Translations under genes and position numbers: made by a program | Shown here: positions 23,801-36,800 of the stretch, one piece after another | Numbering within the stretch: the first letter of the stretch is position 1 | How the letters are laid out: every line of letters starts with the position of its first letter | Assembly: GCF_002078875.1 (NCBI RefSeq) | Contig: NC_034410.1 | Coordinates: 36,101,506-36,165,505 of the forward strand | DNA from: Numida meleagris | Taxonomy: Eukaryota > Chordata > Aves > Galliformes > Numididae | Direction: 5' to 3' | DNA: 64,000 nt | Notes under the pieces: generated by a model | Database searches by the model: none | What the model saw: the letters and a program-made list of their open reading frames with translations, nothing else | Told to the model about the DNA's origin: nothing

Positions 23801-25269
23801 CAATTACTTCAAAGTCTATATGTGGCTATCAGCTATAGAATACAGACACTACCCCCATGATAACACCACTCAAAGTCTGTTATGGGGTATTTGATATGTA
23901 AATATATTTTAATACCACTGGTACAAGATTTATCATAAGAGAATGAGCAATAAATGCATTAAGAGACATAAAAGTTGCCTACAGATCATCTAAGCACAGA
24001 AAGGAAAGGTTGTAAATGCTGAGGAAATCATTTCCTGGGAGTTACACACTGAACTCAATTAATTCATTTTTTTAAAGAGCTTTGAAGTGCTGTACTCATG
24101 TTAAAAATCATTAATTCAACTGCTACCCCTCCTCTGACTTGTTTAATTATTTCAGAGCCATAAGCACAAACTCTTTAATAATTAAAAATCACTTCTTAAT
24201 GTCTTTCCTGCTTTAATAAATATCTTGTAATCACTCAACTCCTTATTCTATTCTCCAAAAACAATTTTTAAAATCTTTAAAATTTCATTTTATTATCCTA
24301 CTTTTATTCTGTTTGTTTATTTGGTGGCAAATATAGCGCATAATATTCTCAAAGTTTAAAGCATGAGAAATCTTTTTTGTAGCATTTAGAGTGTGGTAGA
24401 AGAAAGAGGGGATTTTGAGGTTAAAAGTATCATTTAAAATTGCTAAAAAAATAAAAATGGCACGTGCTGGTCTAGCTACAAAGAAAAAGATTGATAATAT
24501 TTAGACTAATAAAACATCTATGTGGAAAAAACATTGAACAAGGATGTTTTCTAATCCCTTCACTGTATGGGTATCATGGGACATAACTGCATTATAAAAT
24601 GTTTACAGCAAAAAGGAAACTGTATTAAAAGATAATAATTAATTTGGATTAGGACTTGAAAAATACTCAGAACCTCCCATGACCATAATTTTTCATTTGA
24701 TGTCATAACACGTCTGCAAGGGATCTCTCTCAGGTCCAAGCAACATGTTTTTAAGATATCCCATGCACGAGATTACAGGAAACAGAAGAAACTGCCATAT
24801 ATTAATTAGATTTATTAACTGAAGTTGGGACACGTTATGAGTTTTGAAATATCCAGATAAAATACTGCTAGTTTCTGCTCAGGTAGTAAATGCTGCTAAC
24901 AAAGCCCTGCAACAGGAAAAGTTATTTCGCAGTTCAATCTAAAATGAGCATAAGGAAGGTCATCACGAAAAGCCTAATGGTTTCAATGAGTTCAGAGAGA
25001 TATATTGAGTAAAATATAGATGTAATTATTCAGACTTTTTTTGCACTTTTTCTTACTGAAAATTGAAGCCTTTATTTTGAGGTAGTAAAAGAAATGAAAG
25101 TTACAATATTTTGATTATTAGTTGTCACTCTGTACAAGTGAAAGGTTTATTCAAAAACAAACAAAATTTTTCTTGAAAAGCATAGACTAAGGTAATGACG
25201 TTTTTCTTTTTAAAATTCTTGCATGGTCCTAATTATTTATTTTTTAACTACTTCCATTTTGGTTTAGTT
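20812..25269. other. Unique A+T-rich non-coding sequence
   Basis: No gene recognised; open frames reach 100 codons (22618-22920, minus) without any recognisable domain. About 24056-24250 has a dense cluster of ATTA/TAAT cores (AATTAATT, CATTAATT, TTTAATTA, TTAATAATTA), the core bound by homeodomain proteins. It could be conserved regulatory DNA or simply low complexity. Confidence 0.55.
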
Positions 25270-25783
25270 CTTAGATTGTGCAGATTCACCTGAAGTACTG
25301 TGTGTAGTTTTGGATGTCAGGGTATAAAAAAAGACATTAAACTATTAAAAGTGTTCAAAGGAGATAGGGAAGGGTCTGCAGGACAAGACGCATGAGGAAC
25401 AGCTGAGGTTCCTTGGTTGGTTCAGCCCTGAGCAGAGGTGTCTGTGGGCAGGTCTCATGGCGGCTGCAGCTCCTCACAGGGAGCGGAGGGGCAGTGCTGA
25501 GCTCTGCTCCCTGTGGCAGCAACAGGGCCCGAGGGAACGGAATGGAGCTGTGTCAGGGGACGGGCAGGTGGGGGTTAGGGAAAGGTTCTTCACCAGAGGG
25601 TGGTTGAACGCTGAAACAGGCTCCCCTGGACAGTGGTCACAAAACCAAGTCTGTTGGCATTAAAAAAGTGTTTGGACAATGCTTCCATATATGTGGTCTT
25701 ATTTTCGGATGATCCTCTGTGGAGCTGGGAGTTGGGCTTGATGAATCTTGTGAGTCCTTCCCAACTCAGGATATTTTGTGAAA
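25270..25783 (+). mobile_element. CR1 LINE, GC-rich galliform-type subfamily
   Basis: A 5'-truncated CR1 in plus orientation. It starts near CACCTGAAGTACTGTGTG (the HLEYCV block of ORF2) and passes through CTCATGGCGGCTGCAGCTCC, GGAGCGGAGGGGCAGTGCTG, GGGTTAGGGAAAGGTTCTTC and CCAGAGGGTGGTTGAACG. It ends with GTCCTTCCCAACTCAGGATA. This wording is typical of the younger chicken CR1-B/C-like group, distinct from the CR1 at 8690-9705. Its high G+C and CpG content stands out against the A+T-rich flanks and produces open frames at 25413-25663 that I regard as spurious. Confidence 0.92.
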
Positions 25784-26282
25784 AAGGAAAAAATAACGTT
25801 AAAAACAAAGATGTCAACTGAGTTTGAATAACTGAAAGGCTTCAAAAGTCAGGCCTCCTGTAATTGCATCATACTTTCCTTAATCAAAACAAAACAAAAA
25901 CTCCATTGTGCCACTAGACCAGAAGTAAAACAAACCACAAAGACTACTCAAAAAACAGCAGTTGTAGATTGGCATACAGAGAAATTAGATAAAACATGCT
26001 ATATTTAAAATATATTCCTTTCCAAATTAGTGACATCATTCTTATTTCTTAGATGCTGTACATGAAAGAGTACATTCAAGTTGGAGAGCTGCATTTATTT
26101 CAGAATAAATAGATTAAAAAGGTAAAAGCTCATTTAGTGGCCTACCCAGAGCAATGCTTGTGTCAGTGGGTAACTGAAGGATCTCTTGGTCTGATTTATA
26201 TTTTTCAGAATCAGTCAGAATGCCTAAATAACCACATTTTTATTAGTAAAACTTCACACAAAGTAAATAAAATAGATGAAAA
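25784..26282. other. Short unique non-coding spacer
   Basis: No gene or repeat recognised between the CR1 and the second mariner copy. Confidence 0.6.
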
Positions 26283-26856
26283 TAGGTAGGACTCTCCAAA
26301 AGTAATGCCTTCTATATTTTTCCATGGAAGCTACAATAAATGCAAAGAAGACAGTAATGCTATTTGATATAGCAAATTCTCAGCTACAAAACACTGTTTT
26401 TCAACCTGGTCAGCAATGTTAGCTGATTCATGTGGATGACCTGATCAAGATGCTCTTTATTGTGTAGTGTGACAGCTGTGCATGGCCACTTAGAACATGA
26501 CATGTCTTTCACGTCACTGATGAGACTGCTAAAATGCACCACCCACCACCTCACTGTGTTCACATGCACTGTTTGCTCTCCATGAACATCCACTTGTTGG
26601 TCTCCATGAATGTCAGTGGGTGAAATTTTTTCCACATGGAGGAATTCAGTTACACACCATTGCTTCATATGCACTTCCATGTCAGATGTCATTTTGTCAG
26701 ACTGTCCCTCTGCTGCCATCTGTCACAAACCAACAAAACTTAGTGGAATACTGGTGAGAAGGTTCAGCCTTTACTGTCATACCACCAACATCTGCATCTA
26801 ATGTCGTGAGCCAACATAATAACATAGGAGGTATTACTTTCAGAGCAGCCCTTGTA
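26283..26856 (-). mobile_element. Non-autonomous Galluhop-type mariner, copy 2
   Basis: A 574-bp mariner remnant of the same family and orientation as the copy at 20252-20811. The left end TAGGTAGGACTCTCCAAAAG pairs with the right end read on the minus strand, TACAAGGGCTGCTCTGAAAG. Both are followed by TAATGCCT or TAATACCT, and TA dinucleotides bound the element. The minus strand keeps an open frame for the transposase N-terminus; the catalytic domain is deleted. Its internal junction differs from that of copy 1: it retains the segment encoding the linker and start of the second helix-turn-helix, which copy 1 lacks. Confidence 0.92.
26384..26719 (-). pseudogene. Mariner transposase N-terminal fragment (DNA-binding part only)
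   Basis: A 111-codon open frame within mariner copy 2. Residues about 12-65 (DMEVHMKQWCVTEFLHVEK through TVRWWVVHFSS) match the N-terminal helix-turn-helix of mariner transposases, which binds the terminal inverted repeats. Residues 77-83 (KWPCTAV) sit where the linker GRP motif of the family is expected, altered here from GRP to KWP. About residues 84-100 (TLHNKEHLDQVIHMNQL) resemble the start of the second helix-turn-helix. After about residue 101 the frame jumps to non-coding 3' sequence. No DDD catalytic domain remains, so it cannot catalyse transposition. It is most likely a dead fragment whose frame has stayed open by chance. Confidence 0.8.
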
Positions 26857-29800
26857 CTATACATTTGTGAAGAGCACACTGTAACTTTAATCTCCACAGG
26901 AGTCTAAAAGGTTCAATTATGGATGCCTGACTATATTTAAAGTTTCTTACAAGTGACTCCTGACTATATTCAAGGAAAACAAGGTCTCAAAAAAAAAAGA
27001 ACTTGACCCCTGATTAATACATGCATTTTCTTTGTATTCCCATTTTCTGTGACAGAGGATTAGTCGTATGTGAGAAACACTTCTGACCTACAAAATTAAT
27101 ATGGAATCAATTGAGATGTTTGAAGGAGACTGTTTACATCAAAACTAAATTCAAATGCAAGAACAAGGTTTCTGTAGGAGACAGCTGGGGTTCAGCTTAG
27201 GGTTATAGTTCAGTCAAGAATCAAGAATGCCAAAGTTTGGGCCCACATGAGCAATTCTGATCAGATTTCTGACCCTGCTTAAAACTCATATTCAAGAATT
27301 TGAGACTTCCTGTCTAGTTTTGAATCTGAACCAAAAAGAAAAGCAATCTCTAATTTAATCCTTTTTTTAGAAAAGGGTGACTCAACATACTTATATCAGT
27401 GCATTTAGTCAGACAATTTTATATCCTCTGAGGATATGGCTCAGTGAGGAATCAGCCCTTTAACATGTAAAGATGAAGAGTAAAATCGCAAACAGGATGT
27501 TCACAAAAAGCAACATATTATGAATTACTTCAGAGTATTTCATAAGCTTATATACTTTTCCACTGGCTATAGACCCACATGGAAAACTGATGTAGAGATT
27601 ATTGTTATGGAATAGAAAAATATGAAGTCTTCATTGGCAGTAGACTAGTGAAAAGACAAGAACTTGTATTTGGAACAGCTTGGAAAAGTTTGTTTCTATT
27701 CCAAATACATTTTGTTTATGTTACAAGGCAGTTACACTTAAGGGAACCTTTACTGATTTGTCTTGAAAGTGGGTTTTTCTAAATGCTTCCTGGAGACAGC
27801 ACAGTATGATAAATATGATTCAGTGTTGATCTCTAAAGGTATTATGGCTGCTATTTTCACACAAAATGTTTAAGAGATCTTTTAGAATTGTAATATTATT
27901 AAAATGCTCATTTCTTGGTTAGTTTTGTGCCACTGCACAGCTGTGCTTAATTAGGTGGACATTTGAAAAAGAGCAAAAAGCCTAAAGTCATACCAGTCGT
28001 ACCAGAAAATGGATTGCATCAGAATCCCTCTTCAGTTAGGTGTAATTTCTCGGAGAAAATTCAGAGAAATATTTTTCATTTTCCCTTATGTCACTGTTTT
28101 CTAAACTTAAAGAACCGTGAACCAGTTGCATAACAATTTTTCTTATCCTCTATTGGCATCCAGAGAACGTAGTCAAATTTTAGTTCTGTTTTGCTGGACA
28201 TAAATTCTAAGATCTCCACTTTAAGGTTTTCACAGTCTGCAACAGATTGATTACAGAAGATGTGTACAGAAATACTTTGAAATAATAATTCCACTAGCCA
28301 AACATTTTTAAAAGATTTTTGAAGATTGGACTTCAGCTATATTCATCCTGGTCTCAGCAATTAATTTTTCTTCAACTCCCATTGATTTCCTCTGACTTTT
28401 GTGTATCTAAGTCTACCTATTCTGGACAAAATAAGAGAAGGAAAAAAAGTAACAAAATGACTCTGGGTGATACAGGACAAAACAGTTTCAGAGTTTAGGA
28501 CTATTCAGTTGCTTTCTTCATATACTATCAGGCTGGACCGATAGAGTTGGTTTGTTTTTTCATGAGCAAGAGAAATATATCATTTCATATTATCTCATTT
28601 ATTTTGAGGGATTACAGGCAAACCTCTAGGAATAATCTTACAGTTAAATGTAATTCTATATTAAGCCATGTAATTTGTGTTGGGATTTTTGTGAAAAGAG
28701 TTAAAGATATGTATGCCTGTAAAGTACAAGTACACATTTTTTTTACAGCTCATATATTCTAACTAACTAGGATTTGGTCACTGAGACTTCCTTTCCCTAT
28801 AAACCTTTTCTTTCTTGCCTTTTAAGAGCACATCAGCATTATGTGTCCCAGTGACAAGTTGGTGTATTTTCCTCTCATTGCATGACAGTTCTGGTCTCTT
28901 TTGCCTTAGATGCTGGATATACTAGAAGTTTTTAAAACAGTGAAATGTAGCACAGGAGGTCATTTAACTTCATCTTCATTTCTATTTATTTCCTGTATAG
29001 TGCTCACAGCTTATGGCTAGAATTACTTGGCAGCTGCTCAAGAGCAACAAAACAGGAAGATATTACCTTACCTGGGAGTGAAAAGCAGTGGTGAATGGGA
29101 CTGGTCTATTTACTCACATGATTGTCCTTTCATTACTGGTCTGTCACTTTCATCATGCTGTTTCTAAGAACTGAACAGGAAAAAAAACTGTCTCATGAGA
29201 CAGATACACATATACAAAGCCTTGTTTGCCTGAAGTTGTGTAATAATCATCTAGTCTCTGCAATACCAAATGTGTTAGACTGTATAAAATATTGCAGTCA
29301 TTCTGCTCAAATTCCAGCATTTGCTGATGGTTCATTCCCAAAGTCAACAGACAGTGGAGAAACAGCAGTTCCTGTGAAGGAGATGTCTGCCTCCTCATCT
29401 AATAGGTGGAGGCGAGCACATTTTCCACAGAATGTTGTTTTCTGAAGAAGGAGACATATCCAGATGCAGATCTCCCCATTTTCCCTAATTTGGTGAAGAT
29501 ACTTAGTAGCTTCATTTGATACATAGGGAGTTTCAAGTAGAATGAAAAATAAATGTCATTCTGGTCAGCTATGCTCAAGATTGACAACACGGGGGATAAA
29601 ATTCTTTTCACAGAAGTAATCTTTGTCACCAGATAGTTGGACATTTGATAAGACAGGGAGAAAGCTTGTGTATCGATTTATTCATCTCAGTAGATGTATT
29701 GGACAGTTTTCAAATCCCATTAGGTTTAGATATAGTTTGTCTGCTAAATTTGTGTGAGAAAGATATAGAGAAAAGTGAACCATAAAAAGTGTTAGAACAT

Positions 29801-30269
29801 GGAAAACAGAATAGAACAGAATACAGATTTTCTTGACTTCTGAGAGTATTAGTTCCTTGTACTGACTGACTTTATCTTAGGCAAGCATCTCCTAAATTTT
29901 ATATAACTCAGGCAATGTCTTCAAGAAAAATAATATCTAGCCATGTATTAACAAGTGTTCACCTATTCATATGTTTCTAGTTTCCCCCATAATGCATAAA
30001 GTTTTTCACCTGTTACTTCAGGGAATCTAGTGTAGATCTTCATAACTTATTTTCCTCTAAGGTAAGTCCAGCTGGGGAGAAATAGGATCCATCTGACAAA
30101 CCAGAGCAAAAGCATTCCTGCTAAAATCTTTGCTAATCTAGTGATTAGGTCCTCAAATGAGCTAAGTTGGCGATGGTAACCAGAGGCTGGTAAAAAGTGA
30201 TACATGGGTTAAAGTGAGGAAGTGCTTGATGGACAGCTTCCTCTGTGAAAGCAGTTTCACTGGGGACCT
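26857..30269. other. Unique A+T-rich non-coding sequence
   Basis: No gene recognised. Open frames of up to 107 codons (29122-29445, plus) show no domain, and an antisense frame of 81 codons overlaps the same stretch, so neither looks coding. No assignable repeats were seen before the decayed CR1. Confidence 0.55.
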
Positions 30270-30897
30270 TACAAACTAGAGACACAGGCTGTCAGGAATC
30301 TCATGAAGTTCAACAAAACAAATGTCAAATCCTATACCTGGATTGGAAAACTCTGCAGTGATATGGGCTGGAGGCTGACCAGCTGGTAAGAAGCTCTGCA
30401 GAAAAGGACCTTGGCAGTCCTGATGAACACCAGGTTGAACAGCAATGTACCCTTGCTGCAAAAAGAGCCAATCACATCCTCATCTCCATTAGCAAGAATG
30501 TTTCCAGCATGTCCTATGAAGGAATCCTTCCCCTCCACATGCCACTTGTCAGACCACATATTGTCAGGTCACATCAAAGTGTGCTCAGTCTCAAGAGTAG
30601 ATGGTTAAGGGGAGAGCTTTATTGTTCTCTTCACCTAATGTGAGAATTACCAGTCAGATTAACCGGAGCTGCAGAGTGTTGGAATGACAGCAATGCAATA
30701 CAGCTGTGAAAAAGAAGATTCTGATTAGCACAATAATTATTTTTCACTATGAGGATGACAAAATATTGCAAAAGCTGCCCAGATAGGATGAAGAGTGCCC
30801 TTATCTGTGAATATTCAGTCAAACTGGACAAGGCTTGAAACTTGCTCCAAGCTGTCATGGGGTTGATCCATCCCCATCTAAATTATTCTTTGATTCT
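30270..30897 (+). mobile_element. Decayed CR1 LINE
   Basis: A strongly diverged plus-strand CR1. In order it shows CATGAAGTTCAACAAAACAA, CCTATACCTGG, CTCTGCAGAAAAGGACCTTG, GCAGTCCTGATGAACACCAG and AATGTACCCTTGC. Then come GCTTTATTGTTCTC (3' part of ORF2), AAAAGCTGCCCAGATAGG and finally ATTCTTTGATTCTGTA. All are recognisable but heavily mutated versions of CR1 blocks. The reading frame is destroyed, and short open frames on either strand here are artefacts. Confidence 0.85.
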
Positions 30898-33800
30898 GTA
30901 AATTAACACAAGCACCTGCAGTGGGTTACTGAGAAATAGTTACATACTTGTAGCTACAGAGAAATTTGTTCCTTTGAATCTTTCTTATCTGTCTTCTGGA
31001 TCACAATGTGTCACATCTGACATCTTCACCTGTCTCACCAAGAAAGATGCAATTTGCTTAATCTTATTCCAAGTGCCTGATTACAAGCCTTAATCACTCA
31101 GCAGGCCTGACTGAAATTACTACCTGAAGATCTTCCTTTTGGGAGTTTTGAGCAAAGGCAGATTCAGAAATCCAGAAAGTATCTTTGAAGCAACATATTC
31201 CTTTATTTTGAACAGCAGGAAGAAAGCAGAGCAAAACATAATTTTACAAAATTATAGCAGTTTGTATAGGTGAGAGTCATTTAATAACATGTGAATGTCC
31301 ACATTGTTTGCAACAGAGATAATGTATACAAGGTATTTTTATAATTACAGGAAGTTTAGAAGCAGAAATCTAGCATAGGTCACATATATTGCATACTGAA
31401 GTAGTCTATAACTCTCAATTGATTATATGAAAAGAAATGCAACCAAGGCTGATTATTTTAGCTACAAATACTGACACTGTAAATGTCTACAGTAGATTAA
31501 ATTAGTCCCAGAGTGACAACTCTAGCTTATCTCTGGAGACTGGATTCCATTCTACACCCCCAAATTTGCCCTTTAGCCTTTGTCATTGAAGGCTTCTCTT
31601 TTTATTCTAGTCCAAGCTTTCTGTTATCTGCTCTGTTTTCTGATCCAGCCTAAACCAAATGAGTCAGCCTGCAAGAATGTCACAAGTTCACTTCAAGACT
31701 GCAATATTCTGAAACATTCCTAAGAAATTAATATCAGGATTAGAGTGTACACTGTTTACAGAGCCAATTTTCTGACAAACATGCTCTGTATATTCACACA
31801 GTAAACACCACAACAATCCTGTTAAGCCACAGCATTCATAAAATATTTACAGGCAGCTTCAAATTTGTCACAATTGTGTAAATATTTAAAGCAGTATCAC
31901 TCGCATCTTGGAACCATTGCAATAGTTTACACTCAGACACAGCATTTCAGACTTTGCAAACGCTGCCAGACATTTGCAGCAACTTTTGACAGGTTTTTGC
32001 ACAACCATTACACCCAGTAAAAGTGTATTTTTTTCTCTTAAATAGAACTGAAGAGGAAGACTTCTGAAGGTTAGCAAGAATCAGTCCTCCGATCATTTGT
32101 GCAAAAGAATGTTGTTTAATTTGCTGATTTTATGCAAAATGTAATAACACCACAATGAAATTTTGATCAAAATTTAATACTGTCTCCATGAGAAGCAAAG
32201 GAAAGGAGAACGCCGAGAAAACTTAGGTGAGTTTGAGAAGGAGCAAATGGAGAAATCTGTATACAGCTTTGAAACATGATTATTTTCAGGGACAATTAAC
32301 AGTGTACTAACTAGAGATCATGAGATGAGAGGTGGGGAACATCAGGGCAGAATTGAGAAACATAGTTTTGTGCTAATCCTGTACTACTTTTAATTCTGAT
32401 TTTATGAGACCTAGCTGTCATATTCCATTCATTTCTAAAAGCTTTCCAACATTCACTGTTTTGGATGGTCAATCATGCAAGATTTCATTTGTTGCTTAAA
32501 CAATTAACATGCTCTTAGGTGTAGTTGTCTGTTGCCTTTAATGTCTCCAATGACATAAAAGTTTGGAGGAAAAATAAAATACATGAAAATCCTTCAAGAA
32601 TTATTCATTTCTGCCAGTGTATGATGTAAACATCCCATCTAAGGTTCCTGATCTCTTCAAGAACTTGCTCCAGGTTCCCCTGCATTTCTACTCAGAGTAA
32701 ATTTTATTTATAGTAGTAGGTCTATACAGCACAGTATACACAGATTCTATGGAGATGAAACCTAATGTTGCAACTGTAGAGAACTGTTGTGTTCTATATG
32801 TTTTATACTCAGAGATTGTTAGAAAAGCAAAACATGAAAACACAGCAAGTCCCCTTCTCTTTGTTGTTCATCTCTACCATATCTCTGCAAACATATCGGT
32901 CTCTATTGCTTTTCTTACTCCTTTTCTATTCTCCCCTCAAAGATCTAATGAAAGTTTATTTCCAGAGATTTGGCAGTTTACCCAGAAACCCGCTTATTAG
33001 CTTTGAAGTCTTCAATTGGACTCAGCAGTTTATATCTCATCTTTTTAACACAAGTACTGGTAGTGATGACAGCTCAAAGTCAGAGCCAAGACCCATAAAT
33101 CACAGAAGAATTTTGTTTCAATAGGACCATTTATTTTTCTTGGCCTATTACTTGTTTCTTACATTCAGAAAGGATCAGAATTTAGAGGGTAAGATCCAAC
33201 AAAAAAATTAGTCCTAATGCATGTAAAACTATTTGTGTAGACCCTCCTGTTTTCCATAAAAAAAAAAAAGAAGCAGCACAAACAAAAATAGTTTTCAATG
33301 ATATGCTTAGTATACTAGCATGTTATATTGGAAAAAAGTATAATGACCAAGAAATTTCAGTGGGGACCTTACAATAAATTGAGTTTGAAGAGGAATGTGT
33401 AACCTTTGTTCTTTCTACTCTCTGATCTTCATTTCCAAGTGATATATCTCTTGTATAGTTGGAAAGTTATTAATGCACTTACAAAAAATGTCTTGTACAC
33501 TTCAGAGAAATGAGGTTTCACTGGGAAAAAAATGTTTAAAGGCAAATCATGTAGCTCATGATAAAAGTTCTGAGAAAGAAAAAAAATAAAACAAGCAGCT
33601 GATGACTGAAGTCTGCTCTTCCACTGGGTATTATTAGTACTGTTCCAATGTCAAGTGCAGAACTGCACTCAACAACTCTCTTCAAATGCAGAAAAATCTA
33701 TAGAGGCTTGTGCTTTGCACTGGGTTTTTAAACCAATGGAAAGAAAATAAGAAAGAAAATTTTGCTCCGTTAGTATAAGATTCCCTTTTTTTGTGTGTGT

Positions 33801-36800
33801 GTTTAGACTAGGTTTTCAACAGAGCACACTAAAACTCAACTTACTTTTTCCACAAGCTAAAGAGAAGAAAGGCCCTTACAGGAAGAACAGAAAACCGTTT
33901 CTGACATTTCTGAAGCCTTCCACTTAGAACTAACAGCAAGCACATGTAGTTAAAAAAATGGAGTCTTACATGATATTTTAGCTGCTATATATTTTTTTCT
34001 CATCAAATTCGTTGCAGTGACTTAGAGGAGTACAGCTAATTTAGCTTTCAAAGACAAGTTATTGGAGACAAACATACAGCTTTTCAAGCTGTATGTGTGA
34101 AAGCATGTATAGAAACTACCCTAAACATATGGCAGAGGTAAATTCCATTATAGTAAATATGAACGATTTTATTTTACCTACAGTGCTTTTGCATCAGACC
34201 CTTAAGTCAATATTCAACTGTAATGTTTCTTCTATTTTTGCTCCCATTTCCATAAAAAAAAGTTCAAGAAGAAAGTAATTAATTGTAACGGGGAAGTACC
34301 CATGCATTTAATATGTAATATTATGATTTAGATAAAGTAATTCAAAAGCTGACTATATATTAGATGCCAACCCCTTCACGAATTAACTTCGCTCTACCCT
34401 GCCCCCAAAAGCATAATTGTTTCAACATGCTAACAAATGTATCATCGGGAAAAACGAAAAAAGTGATATATTACATATAAAAACAACACATAAAATACTT
34501 TGGTTAGGTTTTCATAACGGTTTCCACAGGTCAAAAGATAGAATAGGGCTTAGTCTCGATGCATCTAAAACAGTAGTAGAGTACCAGCAGCAAGAAATAA
34601 CAGCACATGAGCTGGTTCTTGCAGAAGAAAATCCTCATGGACTAACGTGTAATATGCTGAATAACTGACAAAGCTGGTTGTTTATTTTTCCAGTCTAACA
34701 CAGTTTAATGCTAGAGGCACAGTATAACACCAGATCAGCTGGTTTATTGCAGTGATTTTGACTTACAGTTTTTTTGCTCTTCCTATAGATGCAAATTTTT
34801 GAACAGTCTACCTTGCATAGCACCATGTAAAAAATCATGGTCCTTCTTAGTGTCAAGAAATTTTATATCTATATTTCTCTATTTGTGTATATGTATGTGT
34901 CACATGCGACAGTATAAATGAGGTAGAAAAACGAGAAACACGTTTGAAATGAAAAGCAGATTTTTCTGTCTTGAAGTGAAAAGTGTGAGGAGTCTAAATC
35001 ATGAAGTCATCCTGAAACAAAGATTAATAGTAATTAGGGCTCAGAAGAGAATGAAAAACATACTGATATATGGTGTCCTTCTCACCTTCTTGCTGTGGTT
35101 TGCTTTTACTTGGTAAAACCTCTTTGGGTTGCATCAGAGCTTCATTATGTAAGAACGAAAAGAAGATTGTCCTGGGCAAAGTGATTAAATATTTGTCAGC
35201 TTTAAAAGATAAACCCCTTCCTTTCAACCAGGATGGTTTAAAGAGAGACTCAGACATTTTTGTTTGTTTGTTTTGTTTTGTTTTTTGTACAAAACATGGC
35301 TGGCTGTGACATGTCTATTCACTTTCTACCACCAAAACAGAAATTCGTGTTCACAGAAACCTTAGCCTCATACTGTGGACTGTGAGCTGATCTGAATTAC
35401 AGCTATGTTATCTTTCAAGACTCCTCATTATAGTGCCTATCACCCAGAAAGTGATAATCTGTTCCATATGCAAAATTCTTGAACTATGTCATCTAAGTTG
35501 AGTGGCATTCAGATATTAGTACTATTATGCATGGATTTAGCATACAGTCACAAGTTACCACCCTGCAAACAAAATGAAAAGGATGATGATGACAACAGTG
35601 ATGAGCTATGCCTGCATGAAACACTTCTTTAGCTACTTATTTCGAAGGGCAGTCATCAAAATTCTGTTAATTTTTGAAAAAGATATTAGAATTGTCTGCC
35701 TTAATATCCAATTAAATCCGTGGGTAAACTAATCAAGAACTCAGAGCTTTTCGGTCTCCTCCTGCCAATGGACTCCTAGGCTTATCAGCAGCCTGAAATA
35801 TTTTCAGCAGAAAAATGTGCAAAGCTGTCCTTATTCTTAATATCTTAATTTTTATTTTGTATCAAGTGAATCAGAGCAATGTGTTCCGCTGCTCTTTTAT
35901 ATGTATAAGAACCACCATACTCAGCAAAAGACACAAGGGGTTCAGAGAGTACCCATGGATGAAATTCAGTGAATTTCCTATAAAGTCTACATCTGTGCAA
36001 GGAAATGCACAAGCCCCCAAGTCTCCTTTAGCTGCATATGAATCAAGATGTCAGGACATTGGTCCTAAAAATACCAGAACCTTGTCTTGAACAAAGGAGA
36101 AATGAAGAACAAAATTAAAAAGTGAAGAGGACACACACAAGTGTTTGTTTTTAAGCTCTTCTGTCAAAAAAACAATAACAAAAGAAAAAAAAAAAAACAA
36201 AACCAAAAACTTACCAAGAATCTCTTGTGGAGGATGTGTATGTAACATTTGCTGTTCTTTAGAAGTAGTATTACTTAGAAGACCTGTCTGAAAAAGGAGT
36301 CAGATTGTAATAGACTACTAAGAAGAAAATAAGGAAGGAAAGGCTCACTTTACGGAAATGTCATATTAGTAGTGAGACTGAAAGGTTAGCCAGCACAAAA
36401 TGGTCACCACATCCATCTCTTTTGATGCTTCTATGTTCTATTGCTATGGGTGACAGGTATTCTGGCAGAGAATTCTGGCTTTTATTTAAGATATCAGCAA
36501 ATTCTGAGTATTCAATTAAATTTCTTGGTAGAGAACAGAGCCATGAGTATAGTCTTTGAACATGCAAGTCAATATTGTAGCTACTTGTTTGTTTTTATTA
36601 TTTGGGTGTGTGTTTTCTTAGAAACCTCACCTGGAGCAAATCAAATTTCTTTAGTAACACATTCAGTTTTCGGCAAAGGAAATAAATGAGAAAGGCTTTC
36701 TATAAGCAGGTGCCCCCTTGTCAAGCTTGCAATAAAGCAGATTTTTGTGGCTGCTCTATATGGTTATCTGAATGCATCTTCTCAGGGTCCCTCTTCACTT

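Noticed and set aside
25413..25663. Two overlapping frames in a GC-rich patch as a small gene
   Set aside because: They lie wholly within a CR1 3' region, antisense or out of frame to ORF2.
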